Of a stretch of DNA of 64,000 nt, positions 29,601-39,320 are shown in pieces (position 1 is the first letter of the stretch; the number at the start of each line of letters is the position of its first letter). The notes under the pieces are model-generated. The model had not been told where the DNA came from, made no database searches, and worked only from the letters and a program-made list of their open reading frames with translations. The stretch is from NCBI RefSeq assembly GCF_012911005.2, contig NZ_WTVS01000008.1:54088-118087 (forward strand), written 5' to 3'. Position numbers and translations under genes: made by a program. Origin of the DNA: Aromatoleum toluolicum (lineage in GTDB: Bacteria > Pseudomonadota > Gammaproteobacteria > Burkholderiales > Rhodocyclaceae).

Positions 29601-30680
29601 GATGAAGTTCCTGAGGATGTCGCTCCCGACGCGTTCCTGAGCGCGCTCGTCGGGCGGATGAAGGTATGGGCCGGCGAGCTGGGCTTCGCCGACCTGGCCG
29701 TGTCCGGTGTGGATCTGTCGTCGGCCGAGCCCGGGCTGGAAGCCTGGCTGGCGGACGGTTTCCACGGAGAGATGGATTATATGGCGCGGCACGGCATGAT
29801 GCGGGCGCGCCCGGCGGACCTGGTGCCGGGCACGCTGCGCGTTGTGAGCATGCGCATGAACTACTGGCCCCGCGCGGCAGACGCGCAATCGGCGCTGGAC
29901 GACCCGCAGCGCGCCTACGTGTCGCGCTACGCGCTGGGGCGCGATTACCACAAGCTGATGCGCAACCGCCTGCAGAAGCTCGCGGAGCGCATCGCCGCCG
30001 AGGCGCCGCACGGTTTCCGGGTGTTCGTCGATTCCGCGCCGGTCCTCGAGGTCGAACTCGCGAGCCGGTCCGGACTCGGCTGGCGCGGCAAGCACACCTT
30101 GCTGCTGAATCGCCGCGCCGGCTCGTACTTCTTCCTCGGCGAGATCTTCACCGACCTGCCGCTGCCGCTCGACGCCCCCGAGACGCCGCATTGCGGCAGC
30201 TGCCGCGCCTGCCTGGACGCGTGCCCGACCGGTGCGATCGTCGCGCCCTATCGGGTCGACGCACGGCGCTGCATCTCCTACCTGACGATCGAGCTCAAGG
30301 GCGCGATTCCGGAGGCGCTGCGACCGCTGATCGGCAACCGCATCTACGGCTGCGACGACTGCCAGCTCGTGTGCCCGTGGAATCGCTTCGCGCAGCTCGG
30401 CGCGGAAGCGGACTTCGCGCCGCGCCACGGGCTCGACGAGGCGAGTCTGGCCGAGCTGTTCGCGTGGAGCGAGAGCGAGTTCCGGGAACGGATGGCGGGC
30501 AGCGCGATTCATCGCATCGGCTTCGAGCGCTGGTTGCGCAATCTTGCGGTGGCGCTGGGCAACGCGCCCGGCACGCCGGTGGTGCTGGATGCGCTGCGGG
30601 CGCGGGCGGACGACCCGTCGGCGCTCGTGCGCGAGCATGTCGCCTGGGCGCTGGAGCGGCACGGGCTACGGCAGGGGTGA
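29586..30680 (+). CDS. queG: Epoxyqueuosine reductase
   Basis: Cobalamin/iron-sulfur enzyme of 364 aa that performs the last step of queuosine synthesis on tRNA. Two ferredoxin-type clusters are visible: CGSCRACLDACPTG, and CDDCQLVCPWN after the IYG segment. A C-terminal HEAT-like helical part follows (ALRARADDPSALVREHVAWAL). The ATG at 29586 overlaps the 5' end of divergent tsaE by 15 bp; a GTG at 29592 is an alternative. Divergence from tsaE is a known arrangement. Confidence 0.95.
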   Translation: MNVNHDEVPEDVAPDAFLSALVGRMKVWAGELGFADLAVSGVDLSSAEPGLEAWLADGFHGEMDYMARHGMMRARPADLVPGTLRVVSMRMNYWPRAADAQSALDDPQRAYVSRYALGRDYHKLMRNRLQKLAERIAAEAPHGFRVFVDSAPVLEVELASRSGLGWRGKHTLLLNRRAGSYFFLGEIFTDLPLPLDAPETPHCGSCRACLDACPTGAIVAPYRVDARRCISYLTIELKGAIPEALRPLIGNRIYGCDDCQLVCPWNRFAQLGAEADFAPRHGLDEASLAELFAWSESEFRERMAGSAIHRIGFERWLRNLAVALGNAPGTPVVLDALRARADDPSALVREHVAWALERHGLRQG

Positions 30681-30722
30681 GCTTGCGTTAAAATCCGTTT
30701 TTGTCCTGACCTGGTTTCTGCA

Positions 30723-31526
30723 TTGGACTCCTCCCGACCCATAGGTGTATTCGATTCCGGCATCGGCGGACTGACCGTCGTGCGCGCCCTGATGGAGCGG
30801 CTGCCGCTCGAACGCATCGTGTATTTCGGTGACACCGCGCGGGTGCCCTACGGCGTCAAGTCCGTCGCGACCATCGAACACTTCACCGCGCAGATCACCG
30901 AGTTCCTGCTGCAGCAGGACGTCAAGATGCTGATTGTCGCGTGCAACACGATGGCGGCGGTGGCGGCCGACGTGGTGCGGCGCCTGGCGCGCGACATCCC
31001 GGTGCTCGACGTGATCGAGGCGGGCGCGCATGCGGCCGTCGCGGAGTCGAACGGGCGCGGGATCGGCGTGATCGGCACGCCGACGACGATCAACAGCAAT
31101 GCCTATGCGCGGCGCATCCATGCGCTGGATCCCGGCGTACGGGTGTATTCGCAGGCCTGCCCGCTGTTCGTGCCGCTGGTCGAGGAGGGCTGGCTGGATC
31201 ATCCGGTGACGCGGCTGACGGCGCAGGAATACCTGAAGCCGGTGCTCGCCGAGGAAGTTGGCAGCCTCGTTCTTGGCTGCACTCACTATCCATTGCTGAA
31301 ACCGCTGCTGCGCGATGTCGTCGGTCCGGGCGTGCGCCTGGTCGATTCCGCGATCACGACGGCGGAGTTGGCGGCCGCGAAGCTGATGGAACTCGGCATC
31401 GCCAGCACTCACGCAGGGCCGACGGCTTATCGCTTCGTCGTCACCGATGTGCCCTTGCGCTTCCAGACGATAGGCGAGCGCTTTCTCGGGCGCTCGCTCG
31501 GCACCGTCGAAAAGGTCGAGTGGTAG
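30723..31526 (+). CDS. murI: Glutamate racemase
   Basis: Racemase of 267 aa producing D-glutamate for peptidoglycan. Catalytic cysteines are C74 (VACNT) and C186 (LGCTHYPLL), with Asp11-Ser12 in VFDSGIGG and the partner His in the CTHYP motif. The start is TTG at 30723, giving the family N-terminus. It lies 42 bp after queG on the same strand. Confidence 0.95.
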   Translation: MDSSRPIGVFDSGIGGLTVVRALMERLPLERIVYFGDTARVPYGVKSVATIEHFTAQITEFLLQQDVKMLIVACNTMAAVAADVVRRLARDIPVLDVIEAGAHAAVAESNGRGIGVIGTPTTINSNAYARRIHALDPGVRVYSQACPLFVPLVEEGWLDHPVTRLTAQEYLKPVLAEEVGSLVLGCTHYPLLKPLLRDVVGPGVRLVDSAITTAELAAAKLMELGIASTHAGPTAYRFVVTDVPLRFQTIGERFLGRSLGTVEKVEW

Positions 31527-31544
31527 GACGTCCGTCCAGGGCCG

Positions 31545-32423
31545 TCAGCGCTCGGGGCCGGTTGCGACGGGACGCGCCGGATCGGCGCACCATTCGCTCC
31601 ACGAGCCCGCGTAGAGACGCGAGCCGGTCAGTCCCGCGGACTCCATCGCCAGCAGGTTGTGGCAGGCGGTGACGCCCGAGCCACACTGGTGGACGACGCG
31701 GTGGGCGTCGCCGCCCTTCAGCAGCGCGCCGAACTCTTCGCGCAGGACCGAAGCCTGTTTGAAGTGTCCGCGGCCGTCGAGGTTGTCGCGGAAGAAGCGG
31801 TTGATCGCGCCGGGAATGTGTCCGGCGACGGGGTCCAGCGTCTCGTTCTCGCCGCGGTAGCGGTCCGGGCTGCGGGCGTCGATCAGCAGCATCTCGGGGT
31901 GTTGCAGGTGCTCGAGGACATAGGCCGCATCCACGACTTCGGGACGCAGCGAGACGCGGAAGCTCTGGGGGACCGGTTCGGGGACTTTCGCGGTGAGGGC
32001 CTGGCCGGCTTCCAGCCATGCGACCAGTCCGCCGTCGAGGACTGCCGCACAGTGGTGTCCGATCCAGCGCATCATCCACCACAGGCGCGCGGCGAACATG
32101 CCGCCGGCGTCGTCATAGGCGACGACCTGGGTTTCGTTGCCGACGCCCGCCCGCGCGAGGCGCTGCGCGAATACTGCGGGGTCGGGCAGCGGATGGCGGC
32201 CGTTCGTTCCCGTCAGCGGGCTCGACAGGTCTTCGTCGATGTGCAGGAAGCGCGCGCCCGGGATGTGGGCGCGGGCGTAGACATCGCGGCCGAAGTCGCG
32301 GTTCGCGAGGTCGTGGCGGCAGTCGAAGATCACCCAGGCGGGATCATCGAGATGCTGGGCGAGCTCGTGGGCGCTGATCAGCGTGCTGTACGAGGCGGAG
32401 CCGCCGGACGCGGAATTGCTCAC
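31545..32423 (-). CDS. sseA: 3-mercaptopyruvate sulfurtransferase (two-domain rhodanese)
   Basis: Protein of 292 aa with an inactive N-terminal and an active C-terminal rhodanese domain. The active loop CGSGVT (Cys247) is the signature of 3-mercaptopyruvate sulfurtransferases; thiosulfate enzymes more often have CRKGVT. The N-domain shows the usual IFDCRHDLANRDFGRDVY and GHIPGA-type segments. The start is GTG at 32423, overlapping the upstream STAS-like gene stop by 4 bp (GTGA). Confidence 0.9.
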   Translation of the reverse strand: MSNSASGGSASYSTLISAHELAQHLDDPAWVIFDCRHDLANRDFGRDVYARAHIPGARFLHIDEDLSSPLTGTNGRHPLPDPAVFAQRLARAGVGNETQVVAYDDAGGMFAARLWWMMRWIGHHCAAVLDGGLVAWLEAGQALTAKVPEPVPQSFRVSLRPEVVDAAYVLEHLQHPEMLLIDARSPDRYRGENETLDPVAGHIPGAINRFFRDNLDGRGHFKQASVLREEFGALLKGGDAHRVVHQCGSGVTACHNLLAMESAGLTGSRLYAGSWSEWCADPARPVATGPER

Positions 32424-32782
32424 TGTGCCGGCTCCTCGGTCGCCTCGAGCCAGGTGCGCGCTTCGGTTTCGTCGTCGAAGACGAGCACTTCGGCGTCGAC
32501 GAAGATCTGCGAGATCCACGCGCTCCACGTCAGCCACTGGTCCTGCGTGAGCACCGCGACGCGGCGGAAGTCGTGCGCGTGCTTGCGCGAGAACTTGATC
32601 TCCTCCCACGCGACGTCGAGCGTGAAACCGGCCATTTCGCGCAGGTCGAAAAGCAGGCTCACCGGGCCCTCGAACTGGATCTTGTAATTGACCAGTTCTT
32701 CGAACTCCTTGTAGTCCGCGAGGGTGAATTCGCCGAACACGGCAACGGCGACCAGATTGGGGCGATGGTCCGTTGTGATCAT
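32420..32782 (-). CDS. SpoIIAA-like / STAS-SEC14 domain protein
   Basis: Protein of 120 aa with the small alpha/beta SpoIIAA-like (DUF3478) pattern: NLVAVAVFGEFTLADYKEFEELV, PVSLLFDLREM, a helix with FSRKHAHDFRRVAVL and late IFVDAEVLVFDDETEARTWL. Members are linked to lipid or membrane binding, but their roles are mostly unknown. It is translationally coupled to sseA by a 4-bp overlap, which suggests a functional link I cannot define. Confidence 0.75.
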   Translation of the reverse strand: MITTDHRPNLVAVAVFGEFTLADYKEFEELVNYKIQFEGPVSLLFDLREMAGFTLDVAWEEIKFSRKHAHDFRRVAVLTQDQWLTWSAWISQIFVDAEVLVFDDETEARTWLEATEEPAQ

Positions 32783-32842
32783 GACTGCCTCCGCATGGCG
32801 ACTGGATTATGCAGACTACTATATCCCCGGGCGGTAGCCGCT

Positions 32843-33730
32843 TCAATCGGGGCTGCGGCCGCCAGGTGCCGCCGCGGCGGGGAGCGCTTGCGGCGCCGGG
32901 CGCGCGGCGACCGACACGGCCGCGCCGCTGGCGATGATCAGCACGATGGCGATCCATGCGTCGAGCGGGAGGATTTCGTCCCACAGCAGGACGCCGAAAA
33001 GGCTCGAGAAGATCACCGTAGTGTAGGCCAGATTGGCCGCGACGATGGTCTTGCCGAAGCGATAGGCTCGGGTCATCGCGAGCTGGGCCAGCGCGCCGAA
33101 CAGGCCGACGCCCGCGAGCGCCGCGCCGCCCTGCAGGTCGATGGCGCTCAGCTCGCCGGACAGCGCCCAGGGGATGCCGAGCAGGGTGGTGATCGCCGAG
33201 AACCACAGCACCGTCCGCGCCTCGGGTTCGCCGGCGCGTCCGAGTTCGCGCACGTTGATGTAGGCCAGACTCGCGACGAGGCCGGAGCCGAGGCCTGCGC
33301 AGGCGCCCAGCCATTGTTCGGCCTGCAGCGTGGGCTTGAGCAGCAGGATGACGCCGACGAAGCCCAGTGCGACCGAAGCGATCACCGGGCCGCGCAGTCG
33401 CTCGCGGAACCACAGGGCGAGCAGCAGGGCGACGAAGATCGGCGAGGTGTAATTGAGCGTAACGGCCGTCGCCAGCGGCAGGGCGCTGATCGCGTAGAAG
33501 TAGCACATCAGCGCCGCACAGCCCGACAAGGCACGGGTGATCTGCAGCCGCCAGTGCGGCGTGTGCAGCGGCACGCCCTGGATGCGCGCGATAAGTGCGA
33601 CGACCAGCAGGCCGACGAAACCGCGGTAGAACACGAGCTCCCCGGTGGAAAAAATGCCGGCGCCGAGCTTGACGCATAACCCCATGCAGGCGAAGAGAAC
33701 GCTGGCGACGATCATCCAGAGGGATTGCAT
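32843..33730 (-). CDS. EamA/DMT-family membrane transporter
   Basis: Transporter of 295 aa with ten predicted TM segments in two EamA repeats (about 1-140 and 150-285), starting at the ATG at 33730. It shows FACMGLCVKLGAG, an arginine after the second helix (VFYRGFVG) and the EamA-type LPLATAVTLNYTSPIF segment. The substrate is unknown; the family exports metabolites and amino acids. It is divergent from glpK. Confidence 0.85.
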   Translation of the reverse strand: MQSLWMIVASVLFACMGLCVKLGAGIFSTGELVFYRGFVGLLVVALIARIQGVPLHTPHWRLQITRALSGCAALMCYFYAISALPLATAVTLNYTSPIFVALLLALWFRERLRGPVIASVALGFVGVILLLKPTLQAEQWLGACAGLGSGLVASLAYINVRELGRAGEPEARTVLWFSAITTLLGIPWALSGELSAIDLQGGAALAGVGLFGALAQLAMTRAYRFGKTIVAANLAYTTVIFSSLFGVLLWDEILPLDAWIAIVLIIASGAAVSVAARPAPQALPAAAAPGGRSPD

Positions 33731-33862
33731 GGCGGCTTGTTGCGGTGCAGCGAAAGGCGATATTGAACCACATGCGGGCCGGGTGCGCGAGAGCGGGGAG
33801 GGATGGTCACGCGCGCTGCGCCGCGGTAGGCTTGCGTCATCGCGGGTCTTTGCGGGGATGGC

Positions 33863-35353
33863 ATGAGCTGGCTGCTGGCGCTGGATCAGGGAACGACGAG
33901 TTCGCGGGCCATGGTGTTCGATGCCGACGGGCGCGTGCGCGGGGTCGCGCAGAAGGCCTTCGCCCAGTCCTTTCCGCAGCCGGGCTGGGTCGAGCACGAT
34001 CCGGACGAAATCCTTGCGTCGCAACTGGACTGTGCGCGTGCCGCGCTCGCCGACGCCGGGATCGGCGCTCGCGACCTGGCGGCCCTCGGCATCACGAACC
34101 AGCGCGAGACGACCATCCTGTGGGAGCGCTCGAGCGGCCGGGCGCTCGCGCCCGCGATCGTGTGGCAGGACCGCCGCACCGCCGCCGAGTGCGACCGCCT
34201 GCGCGCGGCAGGACATGCGGAGCGGATCCGTGAGCGTACCGGCCTGGAGCTCGATGCCTACTTCTCGGCGACCAAGCTCGCCTGGCTGCTGGACAATGTG
34301 CCGGGCGCGCGAAGGCGGGCGGAGGCCGGCGAGTTGGCCTTCGGCACCGTCGACAGCTGGTTGGTGTGGCACCTGAGCGGCGGCGCATTGCACGTGACCG
34401 ACCCGGGCAACGCCGCACGCACGATGCTGTTCAACATCCACACCGTTGGCTGGGATGACGAGCTCCTCGCGCTGTTCGACATTCCGCGCGCGTTGTTGCC
34501 GCGGGTCGTCGATAGCAGCGGCGTGTGCGGCACGACGCGTGCCGAGGTGCTCGGCGCTGCCGTACCGATCGCTGGCATCGCCGGCGACCAGCAGGCCGCA
34601 ACGTTCGGCCAGGCCTGCTTCACGCCCGGTATGGCGAAGAACACCTACGGGACCGGCTGCTTCCTGCTCATGAACACCGGCGACGCCATCGTCGCCTCGA
34701 CCAACCGCCTGCTGACGACCGTCGGCTGGCGTGCAGGCGGGCGGACCAGCTATGCGCTGGAAGGCAGCATCTTCATGGGCGGGGCGATCGTGCAATGGGT
34801 GCGCGACGGCCTCGGACTGATTCGGCATTCGGGCGAGATCGAGGCGCTCGCCGCGAGCGTTCCGGACAGCGGCGGCGTCGTGCTGGTCCCGGCCTTCACC
34901 GGGCTGGGCGCGCCGTACTGGGACGCGTACGCGCGCGGTGCCCTGTTCGGGCTGACGCGTGGCACCGGCGCCGCCCATATCGCGCGCGCGGCGCTGGAGG
35001 CGATCGCGCTGCAGACGGTGGATCTGGTCGCGGCGATGGATCGCGACGGCGCCGGGCCCCTGACGGAGCTGCGTGTCGATGGCGGCGCGGCGGCGAACGA
35101 CCTGCTGATGCAGATGCAGGCCGATCTGCTCGGCGTACCCGTCGTGCGTCCGCAGATGCTGGAGACGACGGCGCTGGGAGCCGCCTACCTTGCCGGTCTG
35201 GGCGTCGGCGTGTGGTCGGGAGCGGACGAGGTCGCGGCGCATTGGTGTGCGGAGCGGCGTTTCGAGCCGGCGATGGATGCGGGGCGGCGCGAGGCGCTGA
35301 TCGCCCGCTGGCATCGGGCCGTCGAGCGCGCGCGCGGCTGGGCCGAAGCGTGA
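33863..35353 (+). CDS. glpK: Glycerol kinase
   Basis: FGGY kinase of 496 aa converting glycerol to glycerol-3-phosphate. It shows [11 protein letters not shown] (N-terminal phosphate loop), [33 protein letters not shown] and the second signature [15 protein letters not shown]. It is coupled to glpD by a 4-bp overlap (GTGA). No glpF or glpR is adjacent. Confidence 0.97.
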   Translation: MSWLLALDQGTTSSRAMVFDADGRVRGVAQKAFAQSFPQPGWVEHDPDEILASQLDCARAALADAGIGARDLAALGITNQRETTILWERSSGRALAPAIVWQDRRTAAECDRLRAAGHAERIRERTGLELDAYFSATKLAWLLDNVPGARRRAEAGELAFGTVDSWLVWHLSGGALHVTDPGNAARTMLFNIHTVGWDDELLALFDIPRALLPRVVDSSGVCGTTRAEVLGAAVPIAGIAGDQQAATFGQACFTPGMAKNTYGTGCFLLMNTGDAIVASTNRLLTTVGWRAGGRTSYALEGSIFMGGAIVQWVRDGLGLIRHSGEIEALAASVPDSGGVVLVPAFTGLGAPYWDAYARGALFGLTRGTGAAHIARAALEAIALQTVDLVAAMDRDGAGPLTELRVDGGAAANDLLMQMQADLLGVPVVRPQMLETTALGAAYLAGLGVGVWSGADEVAAHWCAERRFEPAMDAGRREALIARWHRAVERARGWAEA

Positions 35354-36927
35354 GCGTGACGGAGGGCAGGGACGCGGCGGGCCGGCTCGATCGGGTGTCG
35401 CTACTCGCCCGTCTGCGTGAGACCGATGCGTGGGACGTCGTCGTGATCGGCGGCGGAGCGACGGGGCTGGGCTGCGCAGTCGATGCGAGCTCGCGCGGCC
35501 ACCGCACGCTGCTGCTCGAGGCCCACGACTTCGCGAAGGGGACCAGCTCGCGCGCGACCAAGCTGATCCACGGCGGCGTGCGCTACCTCGCGCAGGGCAA
35601 TCTCCCGCTCGTGCATGAGGCCCTTGCCGAGCGATCGCGCCTGCTCGCCAATGCGCCGCATCTGGTGCGCAAGTTGCGCTTCGTCGTTCCGGCCTATCAC
35701 TGGCTGGATATCCCCAAGTTCGGGGCCGGCCTCGCGTTCTACGATCTGATGTCGGGCATGCACGGCATCGGCCGCAGCCGCGTGCTCGATGCCGCGAGCA
35801 CCATCGTCGCCCTGCCGACGCTCAGGCCCGGCGGCCTGCGCGGAGGAATCGCCTACTGGGACGCCCAGTTCGATGACGCGCGACTTGCGCTGGCCCTGAT
35901 GCGCACGCATGTCGACCTCGGCGGGCTCGCGCTCAACTATCTTCCCGTCGACGGCCTGGTCGTCGAGGACGGACAGGTGAACGGCGTCCTTGCGCACGAC
36001 GCCGAGTCCGGGGAGACGTTCCGCATCGCCGCGGGTGTCGTCGTCAACGCCACCGGGGTGTGGGCCGACGCCATCCGCCGCGCGGAGCTCCCGCAGGTAC
36101 GTCCCTTGCTGAAACCCAGCCAGGGCGTGCATGTCGTCGTGGATGCGGAATTCCTCCCCGGACGCGATGCGCTGCTGGTGCCGCAAACCGCCGACGGACG
36201 CGTCCTTTTCGTGATTCCGTGGCAGGGGCGGGTGCTGATCGGCACCACGGATTCGCCACGGCAGGACCTCCCGCTGGAGCCGCAGCCGCTCGCGGGCGAG
36301 ATCGATTTCATCCTCGACGCCGTTGCGCCCTATCTCGTGCGGCCGCCCACACGTGCAGATGTCCGCAGCGTCTTCGTCGGCCTGCGTCCGCTGATCGGCG
36401 CGGGCGACCGTTCCGCCACCCGTAGCCTGTCGCGCGAGCACTGCATCGAGGTGTCACCGGGCGGACTGGTGACGATCACCGGCGGGAAATGGACCACCTA
36501 TCGCCGCATGGCTGAGGAGACCGTCGATACCGCGCAGTCGGTTGCCGGCCTGTCGCGCCGTCCGTGCGTCACCGCCGAGCTGCGTCTGCACGGCGCGGAG
36601 GCGGGGGCCTCCTCCGATCCCTACGGTTCGGCGCGCGCCGCCGTGGACGCGTTGCCCGGCGCCGGACGCCCCGTGCATGCGGGTTTGCGCCTGACCGAAG
36701 CCGAAGTGCGTTACGCTGCGCGCTGCGAGCTCGCCCGCGGCGTGGAGGACGTGCTGGCGCGTCGGCACCGCGCGCTGTTCCTCGACGCCGCCGGAGCGGC
36801 GGCCGCTGCGCCGCAGGTCGCGCGCCTGCTGGCAGAGGAACTGGGAAAGGATGCGGCCTGGTGCGAGGCCGAGGTGGGGCGCTTCGGCGCGCTCGCCCGA
36901 CAATACGCCCGGCCCGAAGAAAAATAA
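35350..36927 (+). CDS. glpD: Aerobic glycerol-3-phosphate dehydrogenase
   Basis: FAD-dependent, membrane-associated enzyme of about 525 aa that oxidises glycerol-3-phosphate to DHAP and reduces ubiquinone. The FAD-binding motif is [15 protein letters not shown] near the N-terminus. [27 protein letters not shown] and [14 protein letters not shown] are family hallmarks. The start is GTG at 35350 overlapping glpK; GTG at 35356 is an alternative. It would consume glycerol-3-phosphate from GlpK and UgpQ. Confidence 0.96.
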   Translation: MSVTEGRDAAGRLDRVSLLARLRETDAWDVVVIGGGATGLGCAVDASSRGHRTLLLEAHDFAKGTSSRATKLIHGGVRYLAQGNLPLVHEALAERSRLLANAPHLVRKLRFVVPAYHWLDIPKFGAGLAFYDLMSGMHGIGRSRVLDAASTIVALPTLRPGGLRGGIAYWDAQFDDARLALALMRTHVDLGGLALNYLPVDGLVVEDGQVNGVLAHDAESGETFRIAAGVVVNATGVWADAIRRAELPQVRPLLKPSQGVHVVVDAEFLPGRDALLVPQTADGRVLFVIPWQGRVLIGTTDSPRQDLPLEPQPLAGEIDFILDAVAPYLVRPPTRADVRSVFVGLRPLIGAGDRSATRSLSREHCIEVSPGGLVTITGGKWTTYRRMAEETVDTAQSVAGLSRRPCVTAELRLHGAEAGASSDPYGSARAAVDALPGAGRPVHAGLRLTEAEVRYAARCELARGVEDVLARRHRALFLDAAGAAAAAPQVARLLAEELGKDAAWCEAEVGRFGALARQYARPEEK

Positions 36928-36987
36928 GAAGGGAAGGTCGCGCGGAGCGTAAGCCGCCCGTGCAGCTTGCCCGTCGAGGAGACCCGC

Positions 36988-37827
36988 GTGACATCCTTGC
37001 GTATCGCATCGCTGACCCTGGTCACGATGATCGCCTTCGCGGCCAATTCGGTGCTGTGCCGTCTTGCGCTCCAGAATACCGCCATCGATCCGGCGAGCTT
37101 CACCGTGATCCGCCTCGTGTCCGGCGCGGTGATGCTCGTCATCCTGCTGCAGTGGCGACGCCAGCGTCCGGGCACGGCGGGCAACTGGGGATCGGCCCTG
37201 GCCCTGTTCGCCTACGCGGCGGGATTTTCCTTCGCCTACGTGTCCTTGCCGACCGGCGTGGGGGCCCTGCTGCTATTCGCGGCCGTGCAGGCGACCATGA
37301 TCCTGACCGGAATCGCGCGCGGGGAGCGCCTGCGCGCGCAGCAGACGGCCGGCTTGCTGCTCGCGTTCGGCGGGCTGGTGTACCTGCTGATGCCGGGCCT
37401 GAGTGCGCCGCCGCTTGGCGGAGCGCTGCTGATGATAGGCGCAGGCATCGCGTGGGGCGTGTATTCGCTGCGTGGCCGCAAGGTTTCCGACGCATTGGCG
37501 GCAACCGGCGGCAATTTCCTTCGCACGGTGCCGATGGCGCTTGCGCTCGGCATCCTCGGTACCGGCGACGTTCGCGTCGATCCGGTCGGTGCGCTCTACG
37601 CGGTGCTTTCCGGCGCGCTGGCCTCGGGGGCCGGCTATGCCGTGTGGTACGCGGCGCTGCGCGGCCTGACCGCCACGACTGCCGCGACCGTCCAGCTCAG
37701 CGTGCCGGTGATCGCGGCGGTGGGCGGGGTGCTGTTCCTCGGCGAGGCGCTGACCCTGCGCCTCGTCGTGTCGTCGATCGCGATCCTCGGCGGCGTCGCC
37801 ATCGTGCTGCTCAAGCGCCGTGCCTGA
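36988..37827 (+). CDS. EamA/DMT-family membrane transporter
   Basis: Transporter of 279 aa with two five-helix EamA repeats, from the GTG at 36988, which has GAGGAG about 8 nt upstream; a TTG at 36967 is in frame but less likely. Features are FAANSVLCRLALQ, ASFTVIRLVSGA and GAGIAWGVYSLRGRK. It is clearly different from the other EamA protein in this window. It lies 60 bp after glpD, but a glycerol-related role is only possible, not shown. Confidence 0.83.
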   Translation: MTSLRIASLTLVTMIAFAANSVLCRLALQNTAIDPASFTVIRLVSGAVMLVILLQWRRQRPGTAGNWGSALALFAYAAGFSFAYVSLPTGVGALLLFAAVQATMILTGIARGERLRAQQTAGLLLAFGGLVYLLMPGLSAPPLGGALLMIGAGIAWGVYSLRGRKVSDALAATGGNFLRTVPMALALGILGTGDVRVDPVGALYAVLSGALASGAGYAVWYAALRGLTATTAATVQLSVPVIAAVGGVLFLGEALTLRLVVSSIAILGGVAIVLLKRRA

Positions 37828-37837
37828 TCGGCGCAGT

Positions 37838-38191
37838 TCAGCGTGCCGGGCCGCAGCTGATGCGCTCGGCCGAATATACGGTCGCGCTGGCAACCGTCCG
37901 CGCGAATTGCCGCGTGCCGCTCTCGATCCGCGTGAGGACGCGCTGCAACGCGCTGGCGGGGGGCGGTTCGAGCCGGATGCGGGACTCGCGGTCAGCCTCG
38001 ATGACCAGCCGGCCATCGCCTGGCACACGGAAGCGGTCGCCTGCGCCGAGCCACTTGTCCTGTGAGTATCCCTCAAGTGTCAGCCATGCGTGGCCGCTTT
38101 CCAGACTCACTTCCCAGTCACTCGCATCGTTGATCGAGAGGATTCCGCCTGCTTGCAGATTCCATTCCGGGCGCGCATATTTCGCTTCCAT
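37838..38191 (-). CDS. DUF2917-type protein
   Basis: Protein of 117 aa from the ATG at 38191. It is rich in short beta strands: LSINDASDWEVSLESGHAWLT, then GDRFRVPGDGRLVIEAD, a cupin-like pattern matching DUF2917 proteins often found next to LysR regulators. Function unknown. It is divergent from a GcvA-like LysR gene with a 109-bp shared upstream region, so it is the likely local target of that regulator. Confidence 0.7.
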   Translation of the reverse strand: MEAKYARPEWNLQAGGILSINDASDWEVSLESGHAWLTLEGYSQDKWLGAGDRFRVPGDGRLVIEADRESRIRLEPPPASALQRVLTRIESGTRQFARTVASATVYSAERISCGPAR

Positions 38192-38300
38192 GATGCCTCC
38201 TGATGCTCCGGTCGAACAACCGTCGTGGGAGGAATTGTCATCGCGAACGGCGATCGTGAAAATCGATCTTTTCTGGCATGTTTGTGAATAAGGCTCACAT

Positions 38301-39311
38301 ATGGAACGCCCCGGGAAGCTTCCGCCGCTGCCGGCGCTGCGTGCCTTCGAGGCGGCGGCACGCCTGTCGAGCGTCTCGCGCGCGGCCGACGAACTGTTCG
38401 TCACGCACGGCGCGGTCAGCCACCAGATCCGCACGCTCGAGGAGCATCTCGGCTTTCCGCTCTTCCAGCGTCAGGGCCGGGCAGTCGCACTGACGCCGGC
38501 CGGCGAAGAGCTCCTGCAGGCCGCAAACGGCGCCCTGCGGCAGATCGCCGATAGCGTGGCGAGTCTCAGACGGCGCTCCAATCCGAACCGCCTGTCGATC
38601 AGCGTCATGCCGTCCTTCGCCAGCCGCTGGTTGACGCCCCGAATCGGCGCCTTCATCGACGCCCACCCGTCGGCGGAAGTGAATATCACCGCCACCGGCG
38701 CCCTCACGGATTTCAGCCGCGACGGCATGGACCTGAGCATCCGCTGGGGCCCGGGAGGCTACACGGGAGTCAGGAGCGAACTGCTGATGGACGACGTCCT
38801 GTTCCCGGTCGTGAGCCCCGCCCTGTGTGCCGGGCACCCACTGCGCGTCCCGGCGGACCTCGCCGGGCTGCCGCTGCTTCGCTCGGAAGGGGAGGACTGG
38901 GCGCCCTGGTTTTGCGCCGCGGGACTCGACTGGCCGGAACCGGCCAGTGGCCTGATGCTGTCCGATTCCGCCCTGGTGCTTCAGGCTGCGCTGGAAGGCC
39001 GCGGCGTCGCGCTCGCCCGCCGCAGCCTTGCCGCCTCGGCGCTGCGTGCGGGAAAACTGCTGCGACCGTTCGATATCGCGATCGAGGCGCGGCATGCACC
39101 GGAAGGGCTCTGTGCGCACGATTTTCCGCCTGATCTGCCGTTCGCGCAGCGCCCGCTGTGGCGCTACTGGATCGTGCTGCCGGAACGGACGCCCGAGACA
39201 TCGTTGCTCACGGCGTTTCTCGAGTGGCTGCGTGCCGAGGTGGCGACCGATCTTGCAACACCTCTGGCGCCGCTGCCGACGGGGCGCGGGAGCTTTGCCG
39301 CCCTGATGTGA
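38301..39311 (+). CDS. LysR-family transcriptional regulator, GcvA-like
   Basis: Regulator of 336 aa. The N-terminal winged helix-turn-helix (about 5-65) includes LRAFEAAARLSSVSRAADEL and the GAVSHQIRTLEEHLG recognition region. The rest is a substrate-binding-protein-like effector domain. It resembles the GcvA subgroup by the LPPLPALRAFEAAAR opening. It is divergent from the DUF2917 gene, and self- and neighbour-control from the 109-bp intergenic region is expected for the family. Confidence 0.9.
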   Translation: MERPGKLPPLPALRAFEAAARLSSVSRAADELFVTHGAVSHQIRTLEEHLGFPLFQRQGRAVALTPAGEELLQAANGALRQIADSVASLRRRSNPNRLSISVMPSFASRWLTPRIGAFIDAHPSAEVNITATGALTDFSRDGMDLSIRWGPGGYTGVRSELLMDDVLFPVVSPALCAGHPLRVPADLAGLPLLRSEGEDWAPWFCAAGLDWPEPASGLMLSDSALVLQAALEGRGVALARRSLAASALRAGKLLRPFDIAIEARHAPEGLCAHDFPPDLPFAQRPLWRYWIVLPERTPETSLLTAFLEWLRAEVATDLATPLAPLPTGRGSFAALM

Positions 39312-39320
39312 TCCCTTTGT

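Noticed and set aside
34525..35349. In-frame upstream extension of glpD through glpK
   Set aside because: The translation is shadow sequence; the GTG at 35350 overlapping the glpK stop gives the GlpD N-terminus.
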